A DNA stretch of 64,000 nucleotides from positions 10,824,922 through 10,888,921 of the forward strand of contig NC_092678.1 of assembly GCF_964355755.1 (NCBI RefSeq), in the 5' to 3' direction. The notes under the pieces are model-generated. The model saw nothing but the letters and a program-made list of their open reading frames with translations, was not told the origin of the DNA and ran no database searches. Positions 21,977-36,390 of this stretch are shown in pieces (the first letter of the stretch is position 1; each line of letters begins with the position of its first letter). Position numbers and translations under genes: made by a program. Origin of the DNA: Antedon mediterranea. Lineage: Eukaryota; Echinodermata; Crinoidea; Comatulida; Antedonidae.

Positions 21977-24270
21977 AACGTCTCCAAATGCGATTTGAAG
22001 ATATTCTGAGCACTTTGGTGTTTTTATGTTAAAAAGTTTTTTCGAAAATCACAAAATGGTCTAAAACGTCTCCAAATGCGATTTGAAGATATTCTGAGCA
22101 CTTTGGTGTTTTTATGTTAAAAAGTTTTTTCGAAAATCACAAAATGGTCTAAAACGTCTCCAAATGCGATTTGAAGCTATTCTGTACACTTTGATGTTTT
22201 GTGTGAAAAAGTTTTGTCGAAATGCTCAAAATGGTTTAAAACGTTTTTAAAACGATATTAAGTTATTTTGTGCTCTTTGATGTTTTTGTGTAACCAAGTT
22301 TCATCGAAATGAACAAAATGGTGTAAAACGTCTCAAAATGCGATTTGAAGGTATTCTGAGCACTTTGGTGTTTTTGTGTGAAAAGTTTTAACGAAATGCT
22401 CAAAATGGTCTAAAACGGTTCTAATGTGATTTTAAGCTATTCTAGACACTTTGATGTTTTGTGTGAAAAAGTTTTCTCGAAATGCTCAAAATGGTCTAAA
22501 ACGTTTTCCAATACCATATTAAGCTATTTTGTGCAATTTGATGTTTTTGTGTAACCAAGTTTTTTGAAATGCGATTTGAAGATATTCTGAGGACTTTGGT
22601 GTTTTTATGTTAAAAAGTTTTTTCGAAAATCACAAAATGGTCTAAAACGTCTCCAAATGCGAGTTGAAGCTATTCTGTACACTTTGATGTTTTGTGTGAA
22701 AAAGTTTTGTCGAAATGCTCAAAATGGTCTAAAACGTTTTTAAAACGATATTAAGCTATTTTGTGCTCTTTGATGTTTTTGTGTAACCAAGTTTTTTCGA
22801 AAATCACAAAATGGTCTAAAACGTCTCCAAATGCGATTTGAAGCTTTTCTAAGCACTTTGGTGTTTTTATGTTAACAAGTTTTTTCGCAAATCACAAAAT
22901 GGTCTAAAACGTCTCCAAATGCGATTTGAAGATATTCTGAGCACATTGGTGTTTTTATGTTAAAAAGTTTTTTCGAAAATCACAAAATGGTCTAAAACGT
23001 TTCCAAATGCGATTTGAAGCTCTTCTGTACACTTTGATGTTTTGTGTGAAAAAGTTTTGTCGAAATGCTCAAAATGGTCTAAAACGTTTTTAAATACGAT
23101 ATTAAGCTGTTTTGTGCACTTTGATGGTTTGTGTGAAAAGTTTTAACGAAATGCTCAAAATGGTCAAAAACGGTTTCTAATGTGATTTTAAGCACTTTGA
23201 TGTTTTTGTGTAACCAAGTTTTTTCGAAAATCACAAAATGGTCTAAAACGTCTCCAAATGCGATTTGAAGCTTTTCTAAACACTTTGGTGTTTTTATGTT
23301 AACAAGTTTTTTCGAAAATCACAAAATGGTCTAAAACGTCTCCAAATGCGATTTGAAGCTTTTCTAAACACTTTGGTGTTTTTATGTTAACAAGTTTTTT
23401 CGAAAATCACAAAATGGTCTAAAACGTCTCCAAATGCGATTTGAAGATATTCTGTACACTTTGATGTTTTGTGTGAAAAAGTTTTCTCGAAATGCTCAAA
23501 ATGGTCTAAAACGTTTTCCAATACCATATTAAGCTATTTTGTGCAATTTGATGTTTTTATGTAACCAAGTTTTTTGAAATGCGATTTGAAGATATTCTGA
23601 GCACTTTGGTGTTTTTATGTTAAAAAGTTTTTTCGAAAATCACAAAATGGTCTAAAACGTCTCCAAATGCGATTTGAAGATATTCTGAGCACTTTGGTGT
23701 TTTTATGTTAAAAAGTTTTTTCGAAAATCACAAAATGGTCTAAAACGTCTCCAAATGCGATTTGAAGCTATTCTGTACACTTTGATGTTTTGTGTGAAAA
23801 AGTTTTGTCGAAATGCTCAAAATGGTCTAAAACGTTTTTAAAACGATATTAAGCTATTTTGTGCTCTTTGATGTTTTTGTGTAACCAAGTTTTTTCGAAA
23901 ATCACAAAATGGTCTAAAACGTCTCCAAATGCGATTTGAAGCTTTTCTAAGCACTTTGGTGTTTTTATGTTAACAAGTTTTTTCGAAAATCACAAAATGG
24001 TCTAAAACGTCTCAAAATGCGATTTGAAGGTATTCTGAGCACTTTGGTGTTTTTGTTTGAAAAGTTTTAACGAAATGCTCAAAATGGTCTAAAACGGTTT
24101 CTAATGTGATTTTAAGCACTTTGATGTTTTTGTGTAACCAAGTTTTTTCGAAAATCACAAAATGGTCTAAAACGTCTCCAAATGCGATTTGAAGCTATTC
24201 TGTACACTTTGATGTTTTGTGTGAAAAAAGTTTTGTCGAAATGCTCAAAATGGTCTAAAACGTTTTTAAA
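21977..24270 (+). repeat. G/H block, third copy
   Basis: It matches 11.5-13.85 kb with two 88-bp monomers missing: one B before gtgtaaaacg (about 22.32 kb) and one A before gcgagttgaag (22659). It carries both H monomers (22523 and 23533). Its end, with gtttttgtttgaaaag (24049), continues into the next segment without the chimeric switch seen at 13.85 kb, so this may be the older arrangement. Confidence 0.87.
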
Positions 24271-26188
24271 ACGATATTGAGCTATTTTGTGCTCTTTGAT
24301 GTTTTTGTGTAACCAAGTTTTATCGAAATGAACAAAATGGTCTAAAACGTCTCCAAATGCGATTTGAAGCTTTTCCAAGCACTTTGCTGTTTTTATGTTA
24401 ACAGGTTTTTCCGAAAATCACAAAATGGTCTAAAACGTCTCAAAATGCGATTTGAAGGTATTCTGAGCACTTTGGTGTTTTTGTGTGAAAAGTTTTAACG
24501 AAATGCTCAAAATTGTCTAAAACGGTTTCTAATGTGATTTTAAGCACTTTGATGTTTTTGTAAAACCAAGTTTCATCGAAATGCACAAAATGGTCTAAAA
24601 TGTCTCCAAATGCGATTTGAAGCTTTTCCAAGCACTTTGCTGTTTTTATGTTAACAAGCTTTTTCGAAAATCACAAAATGGTCTAAAACGTCTCCAAATG
24701 CGATTTGAAGATATTCTGAGCACTTTGGTGTTTTTATGTTAAAAAGTTTTTTCGAAAATCACAAAATGGTCTAAAACGTCTCCAAATGCGATTTGAAGAT
24801 ATTCTGAGCACTTTGGTGTTTTTATGTTAAAAAGTTTTTTCGAAAATCACAAAATGGTCTAAAACGTCTCCAAATGCGATTTGAAGCTATTCTGTACACT
24901 TTGATGTTTTGTGTGAAAAAGTTTTGTCGAAATGCTCAAAATGGTTTAAAACGTTTTTAAAACGATATTAAGCTATTTTGTGCTCTTTGATGTTTTTGTA
25001 TAACCAAGTTTCATCGAAATGCACAAAATGGTCTAAAACGTCTCCAAATGCGATTTGAAGCTTTTCTAAGCACTTTGCTTTTTTTATGTTAACAAGTTTT
25101 TTCGAAAATCACAAAATGGTCTAAAACGTCTCTAAATGCGATTTGAAGATATTCTGAGCACTTTGGTGTTTTTATGTTAAAAAATTTTTTCGAAAATCAC
25201 AAAATGGTCTAAAACGTCTCCAAATGCGATTTGAAGATATTCTGAGCACTTTGGTGTTTTTATGTTAAAAAGTTTTTTCGAAAATCACAAAATTGTCTAA
25301 AACGTCTCCAAATGCGATTTGAAGCTAATCTGTACCCTTTGATGTTTTGTGTGAAAAAGTTTTGTCGAAATGCTCAAAATGGTCTAAAACGTTTTTAAAA
25401 CTATATAAAGCTATTTTGTGCTCTTTGATGTTTTTGTGTAACCAAGTTTTTTCGAAAATCACAAAATGGTCTAAAACGTCTCCAATGCGATTTGAAGCTT
25501 TTCTAAGCACTTTGGTGTTTTTATGTTAACAAGTTTTTTCGAAAATCACAAAATGGTCTAAAACGTTTTAAAATGCGATTTGAAGGTATTCTGAGCACTT
25601 TGGTGTTTTTGTGTGAAAAGTTTTAACGAAATGCTCAAAATGGTCTAAAACGGTTTCTAATGTGATTTTAACCACTTTGATGTTTTTGTGTAACCAAGTT
25701 TTTTCGAAAATCACAAAATGGTCTAAAACGTCTCCAAATGCGATTTGAAGCTTTTCTAAGCACTTTGGTGTTTTTATGTTAACAAGTTTTTTCGAAAATC
25801 ACAAAATGGTCTAAAACGTCTCCAAATGCGATTTGAAGCTATTCTGTACACTTTGATGTTTTGTGTGAAAAAAGTTTTGTCGAAATGCTCAAAATGGTCT
25901 AAAACGTTTTTAAAACGATATTAAGTTATTTTGTGCTCTTTGATGTTTTTGTGTAACCAAGTTTTATCGAAATGAACAAAATGGTCTAAAACGTCTCCAA
26001 ATGCGATTTGAAGCTTTTCTAAGCACTTTGCTGTTTTTATGTTAACAAGTTTTTTCGAAAATCACAAAATGGTCTAAAACGTCTCCAAATGCGATTTGAA
26101 GATATTCTGAGCACTTTGGTGTTTTTATGTTAAAAAGTTTTTTCGAAAATCACAAAATGGTCTAAAACGTCTCCAAATGCGATTTGAA
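24271..26188 (+). repeat. Segment matching 37.34-39.25 and 47.6-49.5 kb
   Basis: The offset to the second copy is 13,066. Shared variants are gatattgagc, gttttatcg, gttaacagg, aaaattgtc, aagctttttcg, gtaccctttgatg (25335 and 38401), gatataaagc and cgttttaaaatgcg. Private changes here are gctaatctg (25326), aaactatataaag (25398) and a one-base deletion ctccaatgcg (about 25484). The homology extends left to about 23.88 kb. Confidence 0.86.
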
Positions 26189-29100
26189 GATATTCTGAGC
26201 ACTTTGGTGTTTTTCTGTTAAAAAGTATTTTCGAAAATCACAAAATGGTCTAAAACGTCTCCAAATGCAATTTGAAGCTATTCTGTACACTTTGATGTTT
26301 TGTGTGAAAAAGTTTTGTCAAAATGCTCAAAATGGTCTAAAACGTTTTTAAAACGATATTAAGCTATTTTGTGCTCTTTGATGTTTTTGTATAACCAAGT
26401 TTTTTCGAAAATCACAAAATGGTCTAAAACGTCTCCAAATGCGATTTGAAGCTTTTCTAAACACTTTGGTGTTTTTATGTTAACAAGTTTTTTCGAAAAT
26501 CACAAAATGGTCTAAAACGTCTCCAAATCCGATTTGAAGCTATTCTGTACACTTTGATGTTTTGTGTGAAAAAGTTTTGTCGAAATGCTCAAAATGGTCT
26601 AAAACGTTTTTAAAACGATATTAAGCTATTTTGTGCTCTTTGATGTTTTTGTGTAACCAAGTTTCATCGATATGAACAAAATGGTCTAAAACGTCTCAAA
26701 ATGCGATTTGAAGGTATTCTGAGCACTTTGGTGTTTTTGGGTGAAAAGTTTTAACGAAATGCTCAAAATGGTCTAAAACGGTTTCTAATGTGATTTTAAG
26801 CACTTTGAAGTATTTGTAAAAACAAGTTTCATCGAAATGCACAAAATAGTCTAAAACGTCTCCAAATGCGATTTGAAGCTTTTCTAAGCACTTTGGTGTT
26901 TTTATGTTAACAAGTTTTTTCGAAAATCACAAAATGGTCTAAAACGTCTCCAAATGCGATTTGAAGATATTCTGAGCACTTTGGTGTTTTTATGTTAAAA
27001 AGTATTTTCGAAAATCACAAAATGGTCTAAAACGTCTCCAAATGCGATTTGAAGCTCTTCTGTACACTTTGATGTTTTGTGTGAAAAAGTTTAGTCGAAA
27101 TGCTCAAAATGGTCTAAAACGTTTTTAAAACGATATTAAGCTATTTTGTGCTCTTTGATGTTTTTGTGTAACCAAGTTTCATCGAAATGAACAAAATGGT
27201 CTAAAACGTCTCCAAATGCGATTTGAAGCTTTTCTAAGCACTTTGGTGTTTTTATGTTAACAAGTTTTTTCGAAAATCACAAAATGGTCTAAAACGTCTC
27301 CAAATGCGATTTGAAGATATTCTGAGCACTTTGCTGTTTTTATGTTAACAAGTTTTTTCGAAAATCACAAAATGGTCTAAAACGTCTCAAAATGCTATTT
27401 GAAGGTATTCTGAGCACTTTGGTGTTTTTGTGTGAAAAGTTTTAACGAAATGCTCAAAATGGTCTAAAACGGTTCTAATGTGATTTTAAACACTTTGATG
27501 TTTTGTGTGAAAAAGTTTTGTCAAAATGCTCAAAATGGTCTAAAACGTTTTTAAAACGATATTAAGCTATTTTGTGCTCTTTGATGTTTTTGTATAACCA
27601 AGTTTTTTCGAAAATCACAAAATGGTCTAAAACGTCTCCAAATGCGATTTGAAGATATTCTGAGCACTTTGGTGTTTTTATGTTAAAAAGTTTTTTCGAA
27701 AATCACAAAATGGTCTAAAACGTCTCCAAATGCGATTTGAAGATATTCTGAGCACTTTGGTGTTTTTATGTTAAAAAGTTTTTTCGAAAATCACAAAATG
27801 GTCTAAAACATCTCCAAATGCGATTTGAAGCTATTCTATACACTTTGATGTTTTGTGTTAAAAAGTTTTGTCGAAATGCTCAAAATGGTTTAAAACGTTT
27901 TTAAAACGATATTAAGCTATTTTGTGCTCTTTGATGTTTTTGTGTAACCAAGTTTCATCGAAATGAACAAAATGGTCTAAAACGTCTCCAAATGCGATTT
28001 GAAGCTTTTCCAAGCACTTTGCTGTTTTTATGTTAACAAGTTTTTTCGAAAATCACAAAATTGTCTAAAACGTCTCAAAATGCGATTTGAAGGTATTCTG
28101 AGCACTTTGGTGTTTTTGTGTGAAAAGTTTTAACGAAAAGCTCAAAATGGTCTAAAACGGTTCTAATGTGATTTTAAGCACTTTGATGTTTTTGTACAAC
28201 CAAGTTTCATCGAAATGCTCAAAATGGTCTAAAACGTTTTTAAAACGATATTAAGCTATTTTGTGCTCTTTGATGTTTTTGTGTAACCAAGTTTTTTCGA
28301 AAATCACAAAATGGTCTAAAACGTCTCCAAATGCGATTTGAAGCTTTTCTAAGCACTTTGGTGTTTTTATGTTAACAAGTTTTTTCGAAAATCACAAAAT
28401 GGTCTAAAACGTCTCAAAATGCGATTTGAAGGTATTCTGAGCACTTTGGTGTTTTTGTGTGAAAAGTTTTAACGAAATGCTCAAAATGGTCTAAAACGGT
28501 TTCTAATGTGATTTTAACCACTTTGATGTTTTTGTGTAACCAAGTTCTTTTCGAAAATCACAAAATGGTCTAAAACGTCTCCAAATGCGATTTGAAGCTT
28601 TTCTAAGCACTTTGGTGTTTTTATGTTAACAAGTTTTTTCGAAAATCACAAAATGGTCTAAAACGTCTCAAAATGCGATTTGAAGGTATTCTGAGCACTT
28701 TGGTGTTTTTGTGTGAAAAGTTTTAACGAAATGCTCAAAATGGTCTAAAACGGTTTCTAATGTGATTTTAACCACTATGATGTTTTTGTGTAACCAAGTT
28801 TTTTCGAAAATCACAAAATGGTCTAAAACGTCTCCAAATGCGATTTGAAACTTTTCTAAGCACTTTGGTGTTTTTATGTTAACAAGTTTTTTCGAAAATC
28901 ACAAATGGTCTAAAACGTCTCCAAATGCGATTTGAAGCTATTCTGTACACTTTGATGTTTTGTGTGAAAAGTTTTAACGAAATGCTCAAAATTGTCTAAA
29001 ACGATTTCTAATGTGATTTTAAGCACTTTGATGTTTTTGTAAAACCAAGTTTCATCGAAATGCACAAAATGGTCTAAAACGTCTCCAAATGCGATTTGAA

Positions 29101-32025
29101 GCTTTTCCAAGCACTTTGGTGTTTTTATGTTAACAAGGTTTTTCGAAAATCACAAAATGGTCTAAAACGTCTCCAAATGCGATTTGAAGCTTTTCCAAGC
29201 ACTTTGCTGTTTTTATGTTAACAAGTTTTTTCGAAAATCACAAAATGGTCTAAAACGTCTCAAAATACGATATTAAGCTGTTTTGTGCACTTTGATGATT
29301 TGTGTGAAAAGTTTTAACGAAATGCTCAAAATGGTCTAAAACGGTTTCTAATGTGATTTTAAGCACTTTGATGTTTTTATGTAGCCAAGTTTTTTCGAAA
29401 ATCACAAAATGGTCAAAAACGTCTCCAAATGCGATTTGAAGCTTTTCTAAGCACTTTGGTTTTTTTATGTTAACAAGTTTTTTCGAAAATCACAAAATGG
29501 TCTAAAACGTCTTCAAATGCGATTTGAAGATATTCTGAGCACTTTGGTGTTTTTCTGTTAAAAAGTATTTTCGAAAATCACAAAATGGCCTAAAACGTCT
29601 CCAAATGCGATTTGAAGCTATTCTGTACACTTTGATGTTTTGTGTGAAAAAGTTTTGTCAAAATGCTCAAAATGGTCTAAAACGTTTTTAAAACGATATT
29701 AAGCTATTTTGTGCTCTTTGATGTGTTTGTATAACCAAGTTTTTTCGAAAATCACAAAATGGTCTAAAACGTTTCCAAATGCGATTTGAAGCTTTTCCAA
29801 GCACTTTGCTGTTTTTATGTTAACAATTTTTTTCGAAAATCATAAAATGGTCTAAAACGTCTCCAAATGCGATTTGAAGCTATTCTGTACACTTTGATGT
29901 TTTGTGTGAAAAGTTTTGTCGAAATGCTCAAAATGGTCTAAAACGTTTTTAAAACGATATTAAGCTATTTTGTGCTCTTTGATGTTTTTGTGTAACCAAG
30001 TTTCATAGAAATGAACAAAATGGTCTAAAACGTCTCCAAATGCGATTTGAAGCTTTTCTAAGCACTTTGGTGTTTTTATGTTAAAAAGTTTTTTCGAAAA
30101 TCACAAAATGGTCTAAAACGTCTCCAAATGCGATTTGAAGATATTCTGAGCACTTTGCTGTTTTTATGTTAACAAGTTTTTTCGAAAATCACAAAATGGT
30201 CTAAAACGTCTCAAAATGCTATTTGAAGGTATTCTGAGCACTTTGGTGTTTTTGTGTGAAAAGTTTTAACGAAATGCTCAAAATGGTCTAAAACGGTTCT
30301 AATGTAATTTTAAGCACTTTGATGTTTTTGTATAACCAAGTTTCATCGAAATGCTCAAAATGGTCTAAAACGTTTTTAAAACGATATTAAGCTATTTTGT
30401 GCTCTTTGATGTTTTTGTGTAACGAAGTTTCATCGAAATGAACAAAATGGTCTAAAACGTCTCCAAATGCGATTTGAAGCTTTTCCAAGCACTTTGCTGT
30501 TTTTATGTTAACAAGTTTTTTCGAAAATCACAAAATGGCCTAAAACGTCTCAAAATGCGATTTCAAGGTATTCTGAGCACTTTGGTGTTTTTGTGTGAAA
30601 GGTTTTAACGAAATGCTCAAAATGGTCTAAAACGGTTTCTAATGTGATTTTAAGCACTTTGATGTTTTTGTATAACCAAGTTTCATCGAAATGCACAAAA
30701 TGGTCTAAAACGTCTCCAAATGCGATTTGAAGCTTTTCTAAGCACTTTGCTGTTTTTATGTTAACAAGTTTTTTCGAAAATCACAAAATGGTCTAAAACG
30801 TCTCCAAATGCGATTTGAAGATATTCTGAGCACTTTGGTGTTTTTATGTTAAAAAGTTTTTTAGAAAATCACAAAATGGTCTAAAACGTCTCCAAATGCG
30901 ATTTGAAGATATTCTGAGCACTTTGGTGTTTTTATGTTAAAAAGTTTTTTCGAAAATCACAAAATGGTCTAAAACGTCTCCAAATGCGATTTGAAGATAT
31001 TCTGAGCACTTTGGTGTTTTTATGTTAAAAAGTTTTTTCGAAAATCACAAAATGGTCTAAAACGTCTCCAAATGCGATTTGAAGATATTCTGAGCACTTT
31101 GGTGTTTTTATGTTAAAAAGTTTTTTCGAAAATCACAAAATGGTCTAAAACGTCTCCAAATGCGATTTGAAGCTATTCTATACACTTTGATGTTTTGTGT
31201 TAAAAAGTTTAGTCGAAATGCTCAAAATGGTCTAAAACGTTTTTAAAACGATATTAAGCTATTTTGTGCTCTTTGATGTTTTTGTGTAACCAAGTTTCAT
31301 CGAAATGAACAAAATGGTCTAAAACGTCTCCAAATGCGATTTGAAGCTTTTCCAAGCACTTTGCTGTTTTTATGTTAACAAGTTTTTTCGAAAATCACAA
31401 AATTGTCTAAAACGTCTCAAAATGCGATTTGAAGGTATTCTGAGCACTTTGGTGTTTTTGTGTGAAAAGTTTTAACGAAAAGCTCAAAATGGTCTAAAAC
31501 GGTTCTAATGTGATTTTAAGCACTTTGATGTTTTTGTACAACCAAGTTTCATCGAAATGCTCAAAATGGTCTAAAACGTTTTTAAAACGATATTAAGCTA
31601 TTTTGTGCTCTTTGATGTTTTTGTGTAACCAAGTTTTTTCGAAAATCACAAAATGGTCTAAAACGTCTCCAAATGCGATTTGAAGCTTTTCTAAGCACTT
31701 TGGTGTTTTTATGTTAACAAGTTTTTTCGAAAATCACAAAATGGTCTAAAACGTCTCAAAATGCGATTTGAAGGTATTCTGAGCACTTTGGTGTTTTTGT
31801 GTGAAAAGTTTTAACGAAATGCTCAAAATGGTCTAAAACGGTTTCTAATGTGATTTTAACAACTTTGATGTTTTTGTGTAACCAAGTTTTTTCGAAAATC
31901 ACAAAATGGTCTAAAACGTCTCCAAATGCGATTTGAAGCTTTTCTAAGCACTTTGGTGTTTTTATGTTAACAAGTTTTTTCGAAAATCACAAAATGTTCT
32001 AAAACGTCTCCAAATGCGATTTGAA
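26189..32025 (+). repeat. 5,837-bp tandem segmental duplication, unit 1
   Basis: It starts at the A monomer with ctgttaaaaagtattttcg (26189), which recurs at 32026, exactly 5,837 bp later. The gggtg marker is at 26739 and 32576. It carries the gggtg segment, the tatgtagccaag segment and the four-A segment in the order also seen at 13.9-18.4 kb. A private one-base deletion, cacaaatggtc, lies at about 28901. Confidence 0.88.
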
Positions 32026-35000
32026 GATATTCTGAGCACTTTGGTGTTTTTCTGTTAAAAAGTATTTTCGAAAATCACAAAATGGTCTAAAACGTCTCCA
32101 AATGCAATTTGAAGCTATTCTGTACACTTTGATGTTTTGTGTGAAAAAGTTTTGTCAAAATGCTCAAAATGGTCTAAAACGTTTTTAAAACGATATTAAG
32201 CTATTTTGTGCTCTTTGATGTTTTTGTATAACCAAGTTTTTTCGAAAATCACAAAATGGTCTAAAACGTCTCCAAATGCGATTTGAAGCTTTTCTAAACA
32301 CTTTGGTGTTTTTATGTTAACAAGTTTTTTCGAAAATCACAAAATGGTCTAAAACGTCTCCAAATCCGATTTGAAGCTATTCTGTACACTTTGATGTTTT
32401 GTGTGAAAAAGTTTTGTCGAAATGCTCAAAATGGTCTAAAACGTTTTTAAAACGATATTAAGCTATTTTGTGCTCTTTGATGTTTTTGTGTAACCAAGTT
32501 TCATCGATATGAACAAAATGGTCTAAAACGTCTCAAAATGCGATTTGAAGGTATTCTGAGCACTTTGGTGTTTTTGGGTGAAAAGTTTTAACGAAATGCT
32601 CAAAATGGTCTAAAACGGTTTCTAATGTGATTTTAAGCACTTTGAAGTATTTGTAAAAACAAGTTTCATCGAAATGCACAAAATAGTCTAAAACGTCTCC
32701 AAATGCGATTTGAAGCTTTTCTAAGCACTTTGGTGTTTTTATGTTAACAAGTTTTTTCGAAAATCACAAAATGGTCTAAAACGTCTCCAAATGCGATTTG
32801 AAGATATTCTGAGCACTTTGGTGTTTTTATGTTAAAAAGTATTTTCGAAAATCACAAAATGGTCTAAAACGTCTCCAAATGCGATTTGAAGCTCTTCTGT
32901 ACACTTTGATGTTTTGTGTGAAAAAGTTTAGTCGAAATGCTCAAAATGGTCTAAAACGTTTTTAAAACAATATTAAGCTATTTTGTGCTCTTTGATGTTT
33001 TTGTGTAACCAAGTTTCATCGAAATGAACAAAATGGTCTAAAACGTCTCCAAATGCGATTTGAAGATTTTCTAAGCACTTTGGTGTTTTTATGTTAACAA
33101 GTTTTTTCGAAAATCACAAAATGGTCTAAAACGTCTCCAAATGCGATTTGAAGATATTCTGAGCACTTTGCTGTTTTTATGTTAACAAGTTTTTTCGAAA
33201 ATCACAAAATGGTCTAAAACGTCTCAAAATGCTATTTGAAGGTATTCTGAGCACTTTGGTGTTTTTGTGTGAAAAGTTTTAACGAAATGCTCAAAATGGT
33301 CTAAAACGGTTCTAATGTGATTTTAAACACTTTGATGTTTTGTGTGAAAAAGTTTTGTCAAAATGCTCAAAATTGTCTAAAACGTTTTTAAAACGATATT
33401 AAGCTATTTTGTGCTCTTTGATGTTTTTGTATAACCAAGTTTTTTCGAAAATCACAAAATGGTCTAAAACGTCTCCAAATGCGATTTGAAGATATTCTGA
33501 GCACTTTGGTGTTTTTATGTTAAAAAGTTTTTTCGAAAATCACAAAATGGTCTAAAACGTCTCCAAATGCGATTTGAAGATATTCTGAGCACTTTGGTGT
33601 TTTTATGTTAAAAAGTTTTTTCGAAAATCAAAAAATGGTCTAAAACGTCTCCAAATGCGATTTGAAGCTATTCTATACACTTTGATGTTTTGTGTTAAAA
33701 AGTTTTGTCGAAATGCTCAAAATGGTTTAAAACGTTTTTAAAACGATATTAAGCTATTTTGTGCTCTTTGATGTTTTTGTGTAACCAAGTTTCATTGAAA
33801 TGAACAAAATGGTCTAAAACGTCTCCAAATGCGATTTGAAGCTTTTCCAAGCACTTTGCTGTTTTTATGTTAACAAGTTTTTTCGAAAATCACAAAATTG
33901 TCTAAAACGTCTCAAAATGCGATTTGAAGGTATTCTGAGCACTTTGGTGTTTTTGTGTGAAAAGTTTTAACGAAAAGCTCAAAATGGTCTAAAACGGTTC
34001 TAATGTGATTTTAAGCACTTTGATGTTTTTGTACAACCAAGTTTCATCGAAATGCTCAAAATGGTCTAAAACGTTTTTAAAACGATATTAAGCTATTTTG
34101 TGCTCTTTGATGTTTTTGTGTAACCAAGTTTTTTCGAAAATCACAAAATGGTCTAAAACGTCTCCAAATGCGATTTGAAGCTTTTCTAAGCACTTTGGTG
34201 TTTTTATGTTAACAAGTTTTTTCGAAAATCACAAAATGGTCTAAAACGTCTCAAAATGCGATTTGAAGGTATTCTGAGCACTTTGGTGTTTTTGTGTGAA
34301 AAGTTTTAACGAAATGCTCAAAATGGTCTAAAACGGTTTCTAATGTGATTTTAACCACTTTGATGTTTTTGTGTAACCAAGTTCTTTTCGAAAATCACAA
34401 AATGGTCTAAAACGTCTCCAAATGCGATTTGAAGCTTTTCTAAGCACTTTGGTGTTTTTATGTTAACAAGTTTTTTCGAAAATCACAAAATGGTCTAAAA
34501 CGTCTCAAAATGCGATTTGAAGGTATTCTGAGCACTTTGGTGTTTTTGTGTGAAAAGTTTTAACGAAATGCTCAAAATGGTCTAAAACGGTTTCTAATGT
34601 GATTTTAACCACTTTGATGTTTTTGTGTAACCAAGTTTTTTCGAAAATCACAAAATGGTCTAAAACGTCTCCAAATGCGATTTGAAGCTTTTCTAAGCAC
34701 TTTGGTGTTTTTATGTTAACAAGTTTTTTCGAAAATCACAAAATGGTCTAAAACGTCTCCAAATGCGATTTGAAGCTATTCTGTACACTTTGATGTTTTG
34801 TGTGAAAAGTTTTAACGAAATGCTCAAAATTGTCTAAAACGGTTTCTAATGTGATTTTAAGCACTTTGATGTTTTTGTAAAACCAAGTTTCATCGAAATG
34901 CACAAAATGGTCTAAAACGTCTCCAAATGCGATTTGAAGCTTTTCCAAGCACTTTGGTGTTTTTATGTTAACAAGGTTTTTCGAAAATCACAAAATGGTC

Positions 35001-36390
35001 TAAAACGTCTCCAAATGCGATTTGAAGCTTTTCCAAGCACTTTGCTGTTTTTATGTTAACAAGTTTTTTCGAAAATCACAAAATGGTCTAAAACGTCTCA
35101 AAATACGATATTAAGCTGTTTTGTGCACTTTGATGATTTGTGTGAAATTTTTAACGAAATGCTCAAAATGGTCTAAAACGGTTTCTAATGTGATTTTAAG
35201 CACTTTGATGTTTTTATGTAGCCAAGTTTTTTCGAAAATCACAAAATGGTCAAAAACGTCTCCAAATGCGATTTGAAGCTTTTCTAAGCACTTTGGTTTT
35301 TTTATGTTAACAAGTTTTTTCGAAAATCACAAAATGGTCTAAAACGTCTTCAAATGCGATTTGAAGATATTCTGAGCACTTTGGTGTTTTTCTGTTAAAA
35401 AGTATTTTCGAAAATCACAAAATGGCCTAAAACGTCTCCAAATGCGATTTGAAGCTATTCTGTACACTTTGATGTTTTGTGTGAAAAAGTTTTGTCAAAA
35501 TGCTCAAAATGGTCTAAAACGTTTTTAAAACGATATTAAGCTATTTTGTGCTCTTTGATGTGTTTGTAAAACCAAGTTTTTTCGAAAATCACAAAATGGT
35601 CTAAAACGTCTCCAAATGCGATTTGAAGCTTTTCCAAGCACTTTGCTGTTTTTATGTTAACAATTTTTTTCGAAAATCATAAAATGGTCTAAAACGTCTC
35701 CAAATGCGATTTGAAGCTATTCTGTACACTTTGATGTTTTGTGTGAAAAGTTTTGTCGAAATGCTCAAAATGGTCTAAAACGTTTTTAAAACGATATTAA
35801 GCTATTTTGTGCTCTTTGATGTTTTTGTGTAACCAAGTTTCATCGAAATGAACAAAATGGTCTAAAACGTCTCCAAATGCGATTTGAAGCTTTTCTAAGC
35901 ACTTTGGTGTTTTTATGTTAACAAGTTTTTTCGAAAATCACAAAATGGTCTAAAACGTCTCCAAATGCGATTTGAAGATATTCTGAGCACTTTGCTGTTT
36001 TTATGTTAACAAGTTTTTTCGAAAATCACAAAATGGTCTAAAACGTCTCAAAATGCTATTTGAAGGTATTCTGAGCACTTTGGTGTTTTTGTGTGAAAAG
36101 TTTTAACGAAATGCTCAAAATGGTCTAAAACGGTTCTAATGTGATTTTAAGCACTTTGATGTTTTTGTATAACCAAGTTTCTTCGAAATGCTCAAAATGG
36201 TCTAAAACGTTTTTAAAACGATATTAAGCTATTTTGTGCTCTTTGATGTTTTTGTGTAACGAAGTTTCATCGAAATGAACAAAATGGTCTAAAACGTCTC
36301 CAAATGCGATTTGAAGCTTTTCCAAGCACTTTGCTGTTTTTATGTTAACAAGTTTTTTCGAAAATCACAAAATGGCCTAAAACGTCTCAA
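32026..36390 (+). repeat. 5,837-bp tandem segmental duplication, unit 2 (incomplete)
   Basis: It follows unit 1 at offset 5,837-5,838 to at least 36.25 kb (gtgtaacgaag). Private changes include aaacaatatt (about 32968), gaagattttctaagc (33064), cattgaaatg (33794), gtgaaatttttaacg with two bases missing (about 35148) and cttcgaaatgctc (36181). After about 36.4 kb it switches to resemble the 21-kb region. Confidence 0.86.

Noticed and set aside
24112-24378. An 88-residue minus-strand reading frame, also at 37178-37444 and on the plus strand at 2777-3043
   Set aside because: It spans exactly three monomer lengths of satellite, and its copies are identical only because the DNA segments are copies. 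The near-equal copy at 47565-47747 is cut short by a one-base deletion at about 47599 with no sign of constraint. No domain or codon bias is seen.
25347-25529. 60-residue plus-strand reading frame overlapping a minus-strand one
   Set aside because: It exists only because of one-base changes near 25.4-25.5 kb (aaactatataaag and ctccaatgcg). It is absent from the otherwise matching copy at 38.4 kb.
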